The position numbers and the translations under genes were made by a program. From Pseudomonas matsuisoli (GTDB taxonomy: Bacteria > Pseudomonadota > Gammaproteobacteria > Pseudomonadales > Pseudomonadaceae), in assembly GCF_014647635.1 (NCBI RefSeq), contig NZ_BMPO01000008.1:1-64000 (forward strand): 64,000 nucleotides of DNA, written 5' to 3'. Below the pieces are notes generated by a model. The model searched no databases and had not been told where the DNA came from. It saw nothing but the letters and a program-made list of their open reading frames with translations. Position 1 is the first letter of the stretch; every line of letters begins with the position of its first letter. Positions 56,559 through 64,000 of the stretch are shown piece by piece.

Positions 56559-57172
56559 CGCGTTTGATCGTCGCGCTGGCCCTCCTGGTCACCAGCGCCC
56601 TGGCCACGGCGGAGGTCTACAGCTACGTGGACAAAGAGGGCAATCGCGTCTTTACCGATCGTCCCACGGCTGGCAACGCCAAAGCGGTGGATATCAAGCC
56701 CGGTAACGTATTGCCCACGCCGACCGTCCCGCAGACAGCGCCGCCCTCGCCTCCGGCGCAAGTCAGGCGCGTCTTCTACACCTCGTTGAACATTGACAGC
56801 CCAGCGCCAGAGGCAACTGTCCGGGGCGGTGGAGATGTCACCGTCACGGTCTCCAGTGAGCCGGCAATCCTTCCCGGCCATGCTTATCGTGTACTGCTCG
56901 ACGGCTCACCCGCCGGGCAGCCCAACGCCGTGGCCAGCATCGCCTTGACCAACATCGACCGCGGCACGCACCAGCTCGCGGTGGAGATCATCAATCAAGC
57001 CGGCGAGGTCATGCTGCAGAGCAAGGCGCAGCCCCTGTTCGTGCATCGTACCTCGCTTAGCCAAAAGCGGCGTATTCACCCATGCCAGAAGGATGACTAC
57101 GGCGTGCGCCCCGAATGTCCGCTCGCAGATAAGCCGCCCGAGCCGCGAAAGCGCATTCTCGGCGTATTCTGA
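56555..57172 (+). CDS. Secreted DUF4124-domain protein (second of pair)
   Basis: A 205-residue paralogue of the preceding gene, overlapping its stop codon through a GTG start at 56555 (GTGA). It has a signal peptide (about residues 1-19), the motif VYSYVDKEGNRVFTDRPTAG, a Pro-rich linker and the same C-terminal segment (ILPGHAYRVLLDGSPAG, RGTHQLAVEIINQAGEV), with a short Cys-containing tail. The two most probably arose by tandem duplication and are co-translated. Role unknown. Confidence 0.85.
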   Translation: MTRLIVALALLVTSALATAEVYSYVDKEGNRVFTDRPTAGNAKAVDIKPGNVLPTPTVPQTAPPSPPAQVRRVFYTSLNIDSPAPEATVRGGGDVTVTVSSEPAILPGHAYRVLLDGSPAGQPNAVASIALTNIDRGTHQLAVEIINQAGEVMLQSKAQPLFVHRTSLSQKRRIHPCQKDDYGVRPECPLADKPPEPRKRILGVF

Positions 57173-57212
57173 TCCGCAGCGTATCTCTCCCCGCTCGACA
57201 GCTGCCGCAGAG

Positions 57213-57250
57213 TGCACTACAACGGTGCACCAATGCGCGACAAAGGCGCC
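57213..57250. promoter_or_regulatory. NtrC enhancer sites upstream of ntrB
   Basis: TGCAC-N7-GTGCA at 57213-57229 is a full match to the NtrC recognition dyad. A weaker TGCGC-N7-GCGCC at 57234-57250 is 21 bases downstream centre to centre, two helical turns, as expected of a cooperative enhancer. They lie about 120 bases upstream of the sigma54 element. The rest of 57173-57456 has no gene. Confidence 0.75.
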
Positions 57251-57341
57251 GATATCCCCAAAACAGCGCACGACACTCAGCGTAGCGTCCCAGAGCGCCG
57301 CCGCACGCGGCACTAGCGCTGCGCGATCGTTTTCGGGGCAT

Positions 57342-57356
57342 TGGTTTGCTTCTTGC
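57342..57356 (+). promoter_or_regulatory. Sigma54 promoter of ntrBC
   Basis: TGGTTT-N5-TTGC has GG and GC exactly ten bases apart, with a perfect -12 element. It lies 100 bases ahead of the ntrB start and downstream of the NtrC dyads, indicating autogenous activation under nitrogen limitation. Confidence 0.72.
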
Positions 57357-57456
57357 ATTTTCATGCCCAATTGCGGCTCATCCCGGCTATCGAAGCCTGT
57401 AGTCGCCACGCTATCCAGCAGCACGCACGCATCGATACAGGTCCAGATCAATTGCC

Positions 57457-58551
57457 ATGACCCTTCAAGACGCACTGCACAGACTGCTACTCGACAACCT
57501 CACCACGGCAACCATCCTGCTCGACGCGGAACTCCGTCTGCAGTACATGAATCCGGCCGCGGAAATGCTCCTTGCGGTCAGCGGCCAACGCAGTCACGGC
57601 CAGTTCATCAGCGAATTGTTCACCGAGTCGCCTGAAGCCCTGAATGCGTTGAAGCAAGCCGTGGAGCAGGCTCACCCTTTTACCAAGCGCGAAGCGCAGC
57701 TCACGTCGCTGGCGGGACAGAGCATGACGGTGGATTACGCCGTGACGCCCATCATCAACCGGGGCACGACGCTCCTGCTGCTGGAAGTATTGCCACGGGA
57801 TCGCCTGCTGCGGATCACCAAGGAAGAAGCGCAGCTGACGAATCAGGAAACCACCCGCCTGCTGGTTCGCGGCCTGGCCCACGAGATCAAGAATCCCCTG
57901 GGCGGTCTCCGCGGCGCCGCGCAATTACTCGAACGCGAACTGCCGGACGAAAGCCTCAAGGACTACACCAACGTCATCATCGAGGAAGCCGACCGTCTGC
58001 GTAACCTCGTCGACCGCATGCTTGGTTCGAACAAGCTGCCGTCGCTGTCGATGACCAACGTGCACGAAGTCCTTGAGCGCGTCTGCAACCTCATCGAGGC
58101 GGAGAGCCAGGGGAGCATCACATTGGTGCGCGATTACGACCCCAGCATCCCGGACGTGCTCATCGACCGTGAGCAAATGATCCAAGCCGTGCTCAACATC
58201 ATGCGTAACGCGATGCAGGCAATGACCAGCCTCGCCGAGCACCGCATGGGCCGCATCACCCTACGCTCGCGCACGGTGCGCCAGTTCACCATCGGCTACG
58301 TGCGCCACCGCCTCGTCGCCAAGCTCGACATCATCGACAACGGCCCCGGTATCCCCGCGGAGCTGCTCGACACGATTTTCTACCCCATGGTCAGTGGACG
58401 CCCGGACGGTACCGGTCTGGGACTGTCCATCGCCCAGCAAATCATTACCCAGCACCAGGGCATGATCGAGTGCGAGAGCCAACCCGGCCAGACCGCGTTC
58501 ACGATCTACCTGCCGCTGGAACAAGGAGCGACTTCGCATGAGTCAAAGTGA
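57457..58551 (+). CDS. ntrB: Nitrogen regulation sensor kinase/phosphatase NtrB
   Basis: A 364-residue soluble histidine kinase. A PAS domain is at residues about 10-115, the phosphoacceptor His142 lies in RGLAHEIKNPLGGLRGAAQLL, and the ATPase boxes are NIMRNAMQAM, IIDNGPGIPAEL and GTGLGLSIAQQII. With PII (GlnB/GlnK) it sets the phosphorylation state of NtrC. It overlaps ntrC by 14 bases. glnA is not in the window. Confidence 0.96.
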   Translation: MTLQDALHRLLLDNLTTATILLDAELRLQYMNPAAEMLLAVSGQRSHGQFISELFTESPEALNALKQAVEQAHPFTKREAQLTSLAGQSMTVDYAVTPIINRGTTLLLLEVLPRDRLLRITKEEAQLTNQETTRLLVRGLAHEIKNPLGGLRGAAQLLERELPDESLKDYTNVIIEEADRLRNLVDRMLGSNKLPSLSMTNVHEVLERVCNLIEAESQGSITLVRDYDPSIPDVLIDREQMIQAVLNIMRNAMQAMTSLAEHRMGRITLRSRTVRQFTIGYVRHRLVAKLDIIDNGPGIPAELLDTIFYPMVSGRPDGTGLGLSIAQQIITQHQGMIECESQPGQTAFTIYLPLEQGATSHESK

Positions 58552-59971
58552 AACCGTCTGGATCGTCGACGACGATCGCTCGATCCGCTGGGTGCTGGAA
58601 AAGGCCCTGCAGCAAGAAGGCGTGACCACGCAAAGTTTCGATAACGCCGACAGCGTGCTGCACCGCCTCTCGCGCCAGCAACCAGACGTGATCATCTCCG
58701 ACATTCGCATGCCCGGCTCCAGCGGTCTCGACCTCTTGGCACAGATCCGCGAAATGCTGCCGCGGCTCCCCGTCATCATCATGACTGCCCATTCCGACCT
58801 GGAGAGCGCGGTCGCTTCCTATCAGGGCGGCGCGTTCGAATACCTGCCCAAGCCGTTCGACGTCGACGAAGCCGTGTCCTTGGTCAAACGCGCGTACCAG
58901 CATGCGAAGGAACAGCAAAGCCTGAGCGAGCCGGAGCAGGCGGCGCCGACGCCCGAAATCATCGGCGAAGCGCCGGCGATGCAGGAGGTCTTCCGCGCCA
59001 TCGGCCGCCTGTCTCATTCCAACATCACCGTGCTCATCAACGGCGAATCCGGTACCGGTAAAGAGCTCGTTGCCCATGCGCTGCATCGCCACAGCCCGCG
59101 CGCGTCCGAGCCCTTCATTGCGCTGAACATGGCGGCAATTCCGAAGGATTTGATGGAGTCAGAACTCTTCGGCCATGAGAAAGGCGCCTTCACCGGCGCC
59201 GCCTCGCAACGCCGGGGTCGGTTCGAGCAGGCCGATGGTGGCACCCTCTTTCTTGACGAAATCGGCGATATGCCCGCCGACACGCAGACGCGACTATTGC
59301 GCGTCCTGGCCGATGGCGAGTTCTACCGCGTCGGCGGTCATACGCCGGTCAAGGTCGACGTACGCATCATCGCGGCCACGCACCAGAACCTCGAAGGACT
59401 GGTGCAGGCCGGTAAATTCCGTGAGGACTTGTTCCACCGACTGAACGTTATCCGCATTCACATTCCACGCCTGTCGGATCGTCGCGAAGATGTACCGGCA
59501 TTGGCGCGCCATTTCCTCGCGCGGGCGGCGCAGGAGCTGTCCGTCGAGCCCAAACTGCTCAAGCCGGAGACCGAGGAATACATCAAGCACCTCGCTTGGC
59601 CCGGCAACGTGCGTCAGCTGGAAAACACCTGCCGCTGGATCACCGTCATGGCGTCCGGCCGCGAAGTGCATGTCGACGATCTGCCCCCTGAATTGCTGAC
59701 CCAACCTCAGGAAGCACAGCCCGCGGCCAACTGGGAACAAGCGCTACGTCAGTGGGCTGACCAGGCCCTCGGCCGTGGTCAGTCGAGCTTGCTGGACAGC
59801 GCCGTGCCCACCTTCGAACGCATCATGATCGAGACGGCCCTCAAGCACACCGCCGGCCGCCGCCGCGATGCTGCCGTCCTGCTGGGCTGGGGACGGAACA
59901 CCCTGACACGCAAGATCAAAGAGCTGGGCATGAACGTCGGCAACGGCGATGACGACGACAGCGACGACTGA
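58538..59971 (+). CDS. ntrC: Nitrogen regulation response regulator NtrC
   Basis: A 477-residue sigma54 activator. The phosphorylated residue is Asp55 (VIISDIRMPG). The AAA+ domain has GESGTGKE, the sigma54 loop GAFTGAASQRRG and GGTLFLDEIGD. A C-terminal Fis-type HTH follows (RRRDAAVLLGWGRNTLTRKI), with an acidic Asp-rich tail. AAGGAG lies before the ATG within the end of ntrB. A terminator follows 20 bases after the stop. Confidence 0.96.
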   Translation: MSQSETVWIVDDDRSIRWVLEKALQQEGVTTQSFDNADSVLHRLSRQQPDVIISDIRMPGSSGLDLLAQIREMLPRLPVIIMTAHSDLESAVASYQGGAFEYLPKPFDVDEAVSLVKRAYQHAKEQQSLSEPEQAAPTPEIIGEAPAMQEVFRAIGRLSHSNITVLINGESGTGKELVAHALHRHSPRASEPFIALNMAAIPKDLMESELFGHEKGAFTGAASQRRGRFEQADGGTLFLDEIGDMPADTQTRLLRVLADGEFYRVGGHTPVKVDVRIIAATHQNLEGLVQAGKFREDLFHRLNVIRIHIPRLSDRREDVPALARHFLARAAQELSVEPKLLKPETEEYIKHLAWPGNVRQLENTCRWITVMASGREVHVDDLPPELLTQPQEAQPAANWEQALRQWADQALGRGQSSLLDSAVPTFERIMIETALKHTAGRRRDAAVLLGWGRNTLTRKIKELGMNVGNGDDDDSDD

Positions 59972-59990
59972 TGCCTCGTCATGCTGAACG

Positions 59991-60020
59991 AACCCGCCTC
60001 TGATGGCGGGTTTCTTTTTT
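59991..60020 (+). terminator. Rho-independent terminator of ntrBC
   Basis: Stem AACCCGCC/GGCGGGTT around six bases, followed by TCTTTTTT. Confidence 0.92.
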
Positions 60021-60049
60021 GGGATGAGGCACTTCTCCATTACAGCGCC

Positions 60050-60352
60050 TGGCTGAGACCGAGCTACACGGGTTCTACCCGCCCTACGATGCCCACTCGG
60101 ATTTGCGCTCCTACCACAGCTCTTGTAGGAGCCCACCGGGCTGCGCTCAGCTTGTGGGCGATCGCTTTTTTCGTCAGCTCGTAGACCGGGTGACAACCCG
60201 GCTGCACGAACCGGGGGACTTGCGCTACCACGCGGGTTTCCACCCGCCCTACGAAGCCCACCACATTTACGTTCCCGGCACTGCTTTTTGTAGGAGCCCA
60301 CTTGTGGGCGATCGTTTTGGTACTGATCGCCCACAAGTGGGCTCCTACAAAA
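60050..60352. repeat. Repeat cluster with a perfect 28-base inverted repeat
   Basis: The gap 60021-60500 holds two CGGGTT-containing elements ending CACCCGCCCTAC or similar (60060-60090, 60220-60255), a long element TTGTAGGAGCCCACCGGGCT with trailing GTGGGCGATCG (from about 60122), and at 60286-60313/60325-60352 two exact 28-base inverted arms containing GTAGGAGCCCACTTGTGGGC around an 11-base loop. The last would make a very stable hairpin. No coding signal was seen. Confidence 0.8.
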
Positions 60353-60500
60353 GCATAGGCAGAACGCCATCGACCGGGTGTACTCGGCGGCGAATCCCGC
60401 CTCCTCCGCCGTCCTTCCTAACGACTGCTATCCTCAACTCAGGCATCACGCAGTTCCTACGAATCCGGAGTTACCACCATCTGAAACCTGAGGAGCCTCC

Positions 60501-61742
60501 ATGCTCGTTCGTCCCCTGTCGTTCGTTACCGCAGCTGCATTGCTTTCACTGACGGCTAACGCGTTTGCCGATGTTCCGCCCCCAGAGCAGCTCTTAAAAA
60601 GCGCCGAGACCGAACAGAAAAGCTACCTGGCGACGGTAGAGCAACTGGTGAACATCGACACCGGCACGGGCCTCGCGCCGGGCTTGAAGACAGTTGGCGA
60701 CATGCTGGTCGAGCGGCTGGAGGCACTCGGTGCCGAAGTGAAGCGCACGCCTGCCAAACCTTCGGAAGGTGACAACATCGTCGGCACGCTCAAGGGCAAT
60801 GGCGATAAATCATTCCTGCTGATGATCCATTACGACACCGTGTTCGGCGAAGGCACCGCAGCCAAAAGACCCTTCCGCATCGAGGGTGAGCGCGCCTTTG
60901 GCCCAGGCGTGGCAGACGCCAAAGGCGGCGTCGCCATGGTCCTGCATTCGCTCAAGCTGCTTCAGGACCAGGCATTCAAAGATTTCGGCCAGATCACCGT
61001 GCTGTTCAATCCGGATGAGGAAAAAGGGTCGGCAGGCTCGAAGGCGCTCATTGGAGAACTGGCACGCAAGCACGACTACGTCTTCTCCTATGAACCGCCA
61101 GACACCAATGCCGTAGCCGTCGCCACCAACGGCATCAACTACGTATTCCTGGACGTCAAAGGCAAGTCGTCCCATGCGGGTTCAGCACCCGAACAAGGCC
61201 GCAACGCCCTCATCGAACTGTCCCAACAACTGATACGCCTCAACAGCCTCGGCAACCTGGACAAGGGCACGACGGTCAATTGGACCCTCGCCAAGGCCGG
61301 TGAGAAACGCAACATCATTCCAGCCAACGCTTCCGCCGAAGGCGACATGCGCTACTCCGACCTCAGCGAAACCGACCGCGTGATCGCTGATGCCGAAGGC
61401 ATCGTGAAAAAAGCCAGTATCGATGGCACAACCACGACCTTCCGCCTGGAGAAAGGCCGGCCGCCACTGGCGAAAAATGCACAATCCGAGGCACTCGCAA
61501 CGACCGCGCAATCGCTCTACAAGAAAGTCGGTCTGGACCTGAAACCCGTTGCCATGGCCTTCGGCACCGATGCCGGTTACGCGTATGTGCAGGGCAGCGA
61601 CAAACCAGCAGTATTGGAAACGATGGGCGTCGTCGGCGCGGGTCTCCATGGCGACGACGAATACATGGAGCTCGCAAGCATCGCGCCACGCCTGTACCTA
61701 ACGGCGTCGATGATCATGGAGCTGTCCAGCGCCAAGCCCTGA
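60501..61742 (+). CDS. Secreted M20 zinc peptidase, carboxypeptidase G2-like
   Basis: A 413-residue protein with a signal peptide (about residues 1-23, after AFA), resembling Pseudomonas carboxypeptidase G2 (glutamate carboxypeptidase, about 415 residues) along its length. The two-zinc site residues are visible: His in LLMIHYDTVF, Asp in GPGVADAKGG, the Glu pair in FNPDEEKGSAGS, Glu in FSYEPPDT, and His in GAGLHGDDEYMEL. The dimerisation domain contains GKSSHAGSAPEQGRNA. It would release C-terminal glutamate from peptides or folates in the periplasm. It lies between ntrC and the small RNA. Confidence 0.88.
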   Translation: MLVRPLSFVTAAALLSLTANAFADVPPPEQLLKSAETEQKSYLATVEQLVNIDTGTGLAPGLKTVGDMLVERLEALGAEVKRTPAKPSEGDNIVGTLKGNGDKSFLLMIHYDTVFGEGTAAKRPFRIEGERAFGPGVADAKGGVAMVLHSLKLLQDQAFKDFGQITVLFNPDEEKGSAGSKALIGELARKHDYVFSYEPPDTNAVAVATNGINYVFLDVKGKSSHAGSAPEQGRNALIELSQQLIRLNSLGNLDKGTTVNWTLAKAGEKRNIIPANASAEGDMRYSDLSETDRVIADAEGIVKKASIDGTTTTFRLEKGRPPLAKNAQSEALATTAQSLYKKVGLDLKPVAMAFGTDAGYAYVQGSDKPAVLETMGVVGAGLHGDDEYMELASIAPRLYLTASMIMELSSAKP

Positions 61743-61862
61743 TATCGCCATAGCCCGTCTCGCAGGGCTTGTGGCTTAAGCCCCGCGTATCGTTAACGGT
61801 GGATTACGCCGCAAGCGGCTAATCCACCCTAGGTCTCGTACCGCACGCGCTCAGTGCTGCGG

Positions 61863-62137
61863 TTGTAGGAGACAGCTCGCTGGCGATCACGATCTAAATG
61901 CGATCGCCCATAAGCTGAGCGCAGCCCAATGGGCTCCTACAGAAAGCGGAATTCGGTAATGTCCGGACCAATGCGTAAGGTCCGCCATGTTGGAATGGTA
62001 GGCCGGAGTTCTGGGGCGCTTGGGCCTTGGGTCATGCGCATCGTCAATGGCGGATTACGGTCTTGGCGATCCGGATCCAACTGGCGATGCCGAGCGCCCT
62101 GCTAACCATGATCGCCAGCAAGCTAGCTCCTACAAGA
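61863..62137. repeat. REP elements in the gap after the peptidase gene
   Basis: TTGTAGGAGACAGCTCGCTG at 61863 and the inverse-type GATCGCCCATAAGC with GGGCTCCTACAG ending at 61942 form a loose hairpin; a further copy with GATCGCCAGCAAGCTAGCTC is at about 62108-62137. The gap 61743-62321 has no recognised gene. Confidence 0.7.
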
Positions 62138-62186
62138 GCGCGGCGCTCCTGCGGGAAATCGCATTTGGTTTCAAATCTGTGCGCGA

Positions 62187-62203
62187 CGCACCACTTTGGG
62201 GCC
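62187..62203. promoter_or_regulatory. Possible NtrC site upstream of the small RNA
   Basis: CGCAC-N7-GGGCC matches the NtrC dyad TGCAC-N7-GTGCA at 7 of 10 positions and lies about 130 bases upstream of the sigma54 element, nearly the same distance as the full NtrC site upstream of ntrB. Weak alone; supported by position. Confidence 0.4.
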
Positions 62204-62321
62204 ACACACCAGCGCGTGCGTATTACGAATATTTTGCCCGCTCGATACGCACTCAGCCCACCCAATCATAAACAACTGAAATTAAAGACAATTTTTAGTT
62301 ATCTAAGGAAAAGTTAAAAGT

Positions 62322-62336
62322 TGGTACGCCGCCTGC
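62322..62336 (+). promoter_or_regulatory. Sigma54 promoter in front of a small RNA
   Basis: TGGTAC-N5-CTGC has the required GG-N10-GC spacing and is followed by A, with an AT-rich stretch upstream (62275-62320). Transcription would begin near 62348. Confidence 0.75.
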
Positions 62337-62347
62337 AATGTATTAAG

Positions 62348-62438
62348 CAATCCAGTTTCAGGGACCTTGGTACAGGCAGGCCGAGACTCCCTTCTTTTAT
62401 CCCCAAAGCAGAAGGCCGCTCCTCGGAGCGGCCTTTTT
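62348..62438 (+). ncRNA. Sigma54-dependent small RNA, NrsZ-like candidate
   Basis: From the predicted start to the terminator is about 90 bases with no coding frame. Part one folds as a hairpin (GGGA and CTTGG pairing with CCGAG and TCCC). It is followed by a C/U-rich single-stranded stretch CUUCUUUUAUCCCC and then a strong terminator (AAGGCCGCTCC/GGAGCGGCCTT, 62412-62435, then TTT). In P. aeruginosa the NtrC/RpoN-driven small RNA NrsZ lies downstream of ntrC and is made of about 60-base modules; position, promoter type and C/U-rich stretch suggest a one-module relative. Homology was not tested. Confidence 0.6.
62412..62438. terminator. Strong hairpin terminator between the small RNA and the MshQ-like gene
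   Basis: Eleven-base perfect stem AAGGCCGCTCC/GGAGCGGCCTT with a two-base spacer, followed by T residues on the plus strand. It ends the small RNA and lies 26 bases after the stop of the convergent gene. Confidence 0.92.
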
Positions 62439-62463
62439 GCTTTCTGGCCAAAGCCAGCCTACC

Positions 62464-64000
62464 TCAACGGTAGACCTCGCGGCGGAAGATCAGAGGCTCC
62501 GATCCCTTATAAATGCCGAAGAATGCCGTAGCGCTCGGCGCTTGAAAGCCCTGACCGGTACCGAGCCAATCGAACTTGAGAAATTCCGATACCGACGGCA
62601 CTACGCGCACGGTCCCGTAGTTGCCCGAACCAGGGGCGCTCAAGGTCACCCGTCCGGCCCCGTTGGAAGGTGCGGCGACCGTAGCGGTTGTTTTTCCAGC
62701 GCTCAGCCTATCGGTGTAGGTATCCAAGGAGACTGCGCCAATAACGGAGCAGCTATCGTCCGAGGACAACGTCCATCCGTTACCGGTATAGGTTTCCAAG
62801 TGTAGAGGCAACGCGAGCGGGGATAGCTCGGATCCGGACGCATTATCAATACGTACCCGGCCTAGCCGAACGACGCTCTTGGCGTTCCCGCTCCCTATGA
62901 ACGAGATGTTGGCCACCCTGTACGAGGCGCACGCCGCGCCGACGTCATTGTTCCCGCCCGTATAACACGCACCATCGCTGTCCTTGGTTGCAGCGGGATC
63001 GATGCTCATGGTCACGTAGGGTTCGAATGGGGCATCCGTACCGACCGGGGAGTAATTCCGCTGGACGTAACGGATCTTGTCCTTGGCAAACGCGTACTGC
63101 CGAGCGCCATCACCGTCGCTGGCGCCGCTTTCCACGAAGGAGGGCTCGTCATTCGGGCTCGCCCCGCCACTCAGGCGCGCGTTGTCGTGGACCCCCTTAT
63201 CGTCCGTGCCAAATCCGTAGCTTCTTACCCATTGGCTAGAAAGTCGCCAGAAGGCGCCGCGATCATAATTTCGCGTCACGAAGCCATCACGATTGACGCC
63301 AGTGACGGTGATGGCCGGGCTACGTGAGGTGGACCAGCCAATGTCTTGCCCCTGATAGCTGAACCCGAAACCTGTGGCGCTATTGACCACGCAGCTCGGC
63401 GCCAGTTTGGGAGAGTTGTCCTCCACCCGTAGCATCGCCGGAATGAAACGCCCGACATAGCCACTGGTTCCACCGCTCACCGTTTGACCGAAATAGCCGG
63501 CAGTGGGCGCTGCCGTAATAGTGAAAACGCCTACTTCGGACTGCTTACTGCTGACGACGTTTTGTGCACCAGCGGCATGATCATAGGTAGCTGGAGTCAA
63601 GACGCCAGGCACGCCATTCGCGGGTGCTACCAACGTGCTCTTGAGCTCAACGGCGGGCAGAACGAAATTCGGCGTGACGATGTTGTCGCACAATGCGCCG
63701 GCTGTTAGCGCCTCGCCATCCGCCTCCCAGCCCACGGCCTGGATCGTCAAAGGGAAGGCGTCACCCGCGCGGATGCCGTCTGGAAATACAGCGCAGTTGC
63801 CCACGCTGCCGTCTCGGCAGGACTGCGCCTCGGGTTTCGCAACCGGCACACTGGAAGGGGCCGTAACGCACAGGCCGTAGGGCTTGCTGACGAACAGGGC
63901 GTCGCCCGTGCCGCTCTTCATCGATAGGTACGCGTCATTATTGTTGCCACCTGAATAGGTCGCACTGACCTTCATCTGCCCGGCGTCGGTGTAACGCACG
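62464..64000 (-). CDS. MshQ-like (DUF6701) MSHA-pilus-associated protein, C-terminal part
   Basis: About 512 codons of a large protein whose N terminus lies beyond the window. The C-terminal half matches the DUF6701 pattern of MSHA biogenesis protein MshQ: VRLGRVRIDNASGSELSPLA, LPLHLETYTGNGWTLSSDDSC and the ending ATAFFGIYKGSEPLIFRREV. The region closer to the N terminus is Gly/Ser/Thr-rich, beta-type, with scattered cysteines suggesting disulfides outside the cytoplasm. It implies that a mannose-sensitive haemagglutinin type IV pilus operon continues to the right. Confidence 0.82.
   Translation of the reverse strand, partial: VRYTDAGQMKVSATYSGGNNNDAYLSMKSGTGDALFVSKPYGLCVTAPSSVPVAKPEAQSCRDGSVGNCAVFPDGIRAGDAFPLTIQAVGWEADGEALTAGALCDNIVTPNFVLPAVELKSTLVAPANGVPGVLTPATYDHAAGAQNVVSSKQSEVGVFTITAAPTAGYFGQTVSGGTSGYVGRFIPAMLRVEDNSPKLAPSCVVNSATGFGFSYQGQDIGWSTSRSPAITVTGVNRDGFVTRNYDRGAFWRLSSQWVRSYGFGTDDKGVHDNARLSGGASPNDEPSFVESGASDGDGARQYAFAKDKIRYVQRNYSPVGTDAPFEPYVTMSIDPAATKDSDGACYTGGNNDVGAACASYRVANISFIGSGNAKSVVRLGRVRIDNASGSELSPLALPLHLETYTGNGWTLSSDDSCSVIGAVSLDTYTDRLSAGKTTATVAAPSNGAGRVTLSAPGSGNYGTVRVVPSVSEFLKFDWLGTGQGFQAPSATAFFGIYKGSEPLIFRREVYR

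Overview
The window looks like a chromosomal segment of a Pseudomonas-type gammaproteobacterium, most probably of the Stutzerimonas (Pseudomonas stutzeri) group. The supporting evidence is the classic Pseudomonas block birA-coaX-SPOR protein-tRNA-tuf, a FabY-type ketoacyl synthase, gbcAB, the carnitine cluster caiX-cdhC-cdhA-cdhB with cdhR, ntrBC, dctBD-dctPQM, Pseudomonas-type REP elements, and a 689-residue trehalose synthase of the kind described from P. stutzeri. Species level is inference. No phage, transposase, plasmid or CRISPR feature was seen.

Layout. 0-3 kb: tuf (partial), tRNA-Thr and tRNA-Gly, then coaX/birA; the tRNA-Tyr expected first in the tRNA operon is reduced to an 18-base stub behind an intact promoter. 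3-6 kb: a guanidine exporter (gdx) behind a guanidine-II riboswitch, a PACE efflux protein with a divergent LysR regulator, and a TerC-family protein. 6-27 kb: sugar-acid catabolism, with three FAH-superfamily enzymes, a tripartite tricarboxylate transporter operon, a TRAP transporter operon with a frameshifted GarR-like gene, an altronate/galactarate dehydratase, a GntR regulator with two DNA-binding domains, an SDR, an iron alcohol dehydrogenase and three LysR regulators. 27-33 kb: trehalose synthase, then a LacI regulator with a likely operator in front of a hydroxyacid dehydrogenase-enolase superfamily operon. 33-37.5 kb: MgtC protein and modE-modABC with a ModE box. 37.6-44 kb: dctB-dctD and the sigma54 operon dctPQM. 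44.6-46.6 kb: fabY. 46.8-55 kb: quaternary-amine catabolism, with divergent gbcA/gbcB and the carnitine operon plus cdhR. 55-60 kb: DUF4124 proteins and ntrB-ntrC. 60.5-64 kb: a secreted carboxypeptidase-G2-like peptidase, a probable sigma54/NtrC-driven small RNA, and the C-terminal part of an MshQ-like protein.

How it fits together. Much of the window is scavenging and catabolism: hexarates/pentonates, C4-dicarboxylates, molybdate, carnitine (feeding glycine betaine to GbcAB), and nitrogen-limitation control by NtrBC. Several regulatory sites can be read directly: guanidine-II riboswitch, ModE box, LacI-type operator, sigma54 promoters at dctP, ntrB and the small RNA, an NtrC enhancer, and paired or tandem repeats that are good candidates for DctD and GbdR sites.

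The least explained structure is a family of six 35-base elements, four of them in 55.04-55.58 kb and two in 49.81-49.97 kb. Five carry a perfect DnaA-box sequence at one end, most carry an inverted relative at the other end, and the spacing is exact (183, 183, 124 and 124 bases). A DnaA-titration or DnaA-reactivation locus is a reasonable hypothesis.
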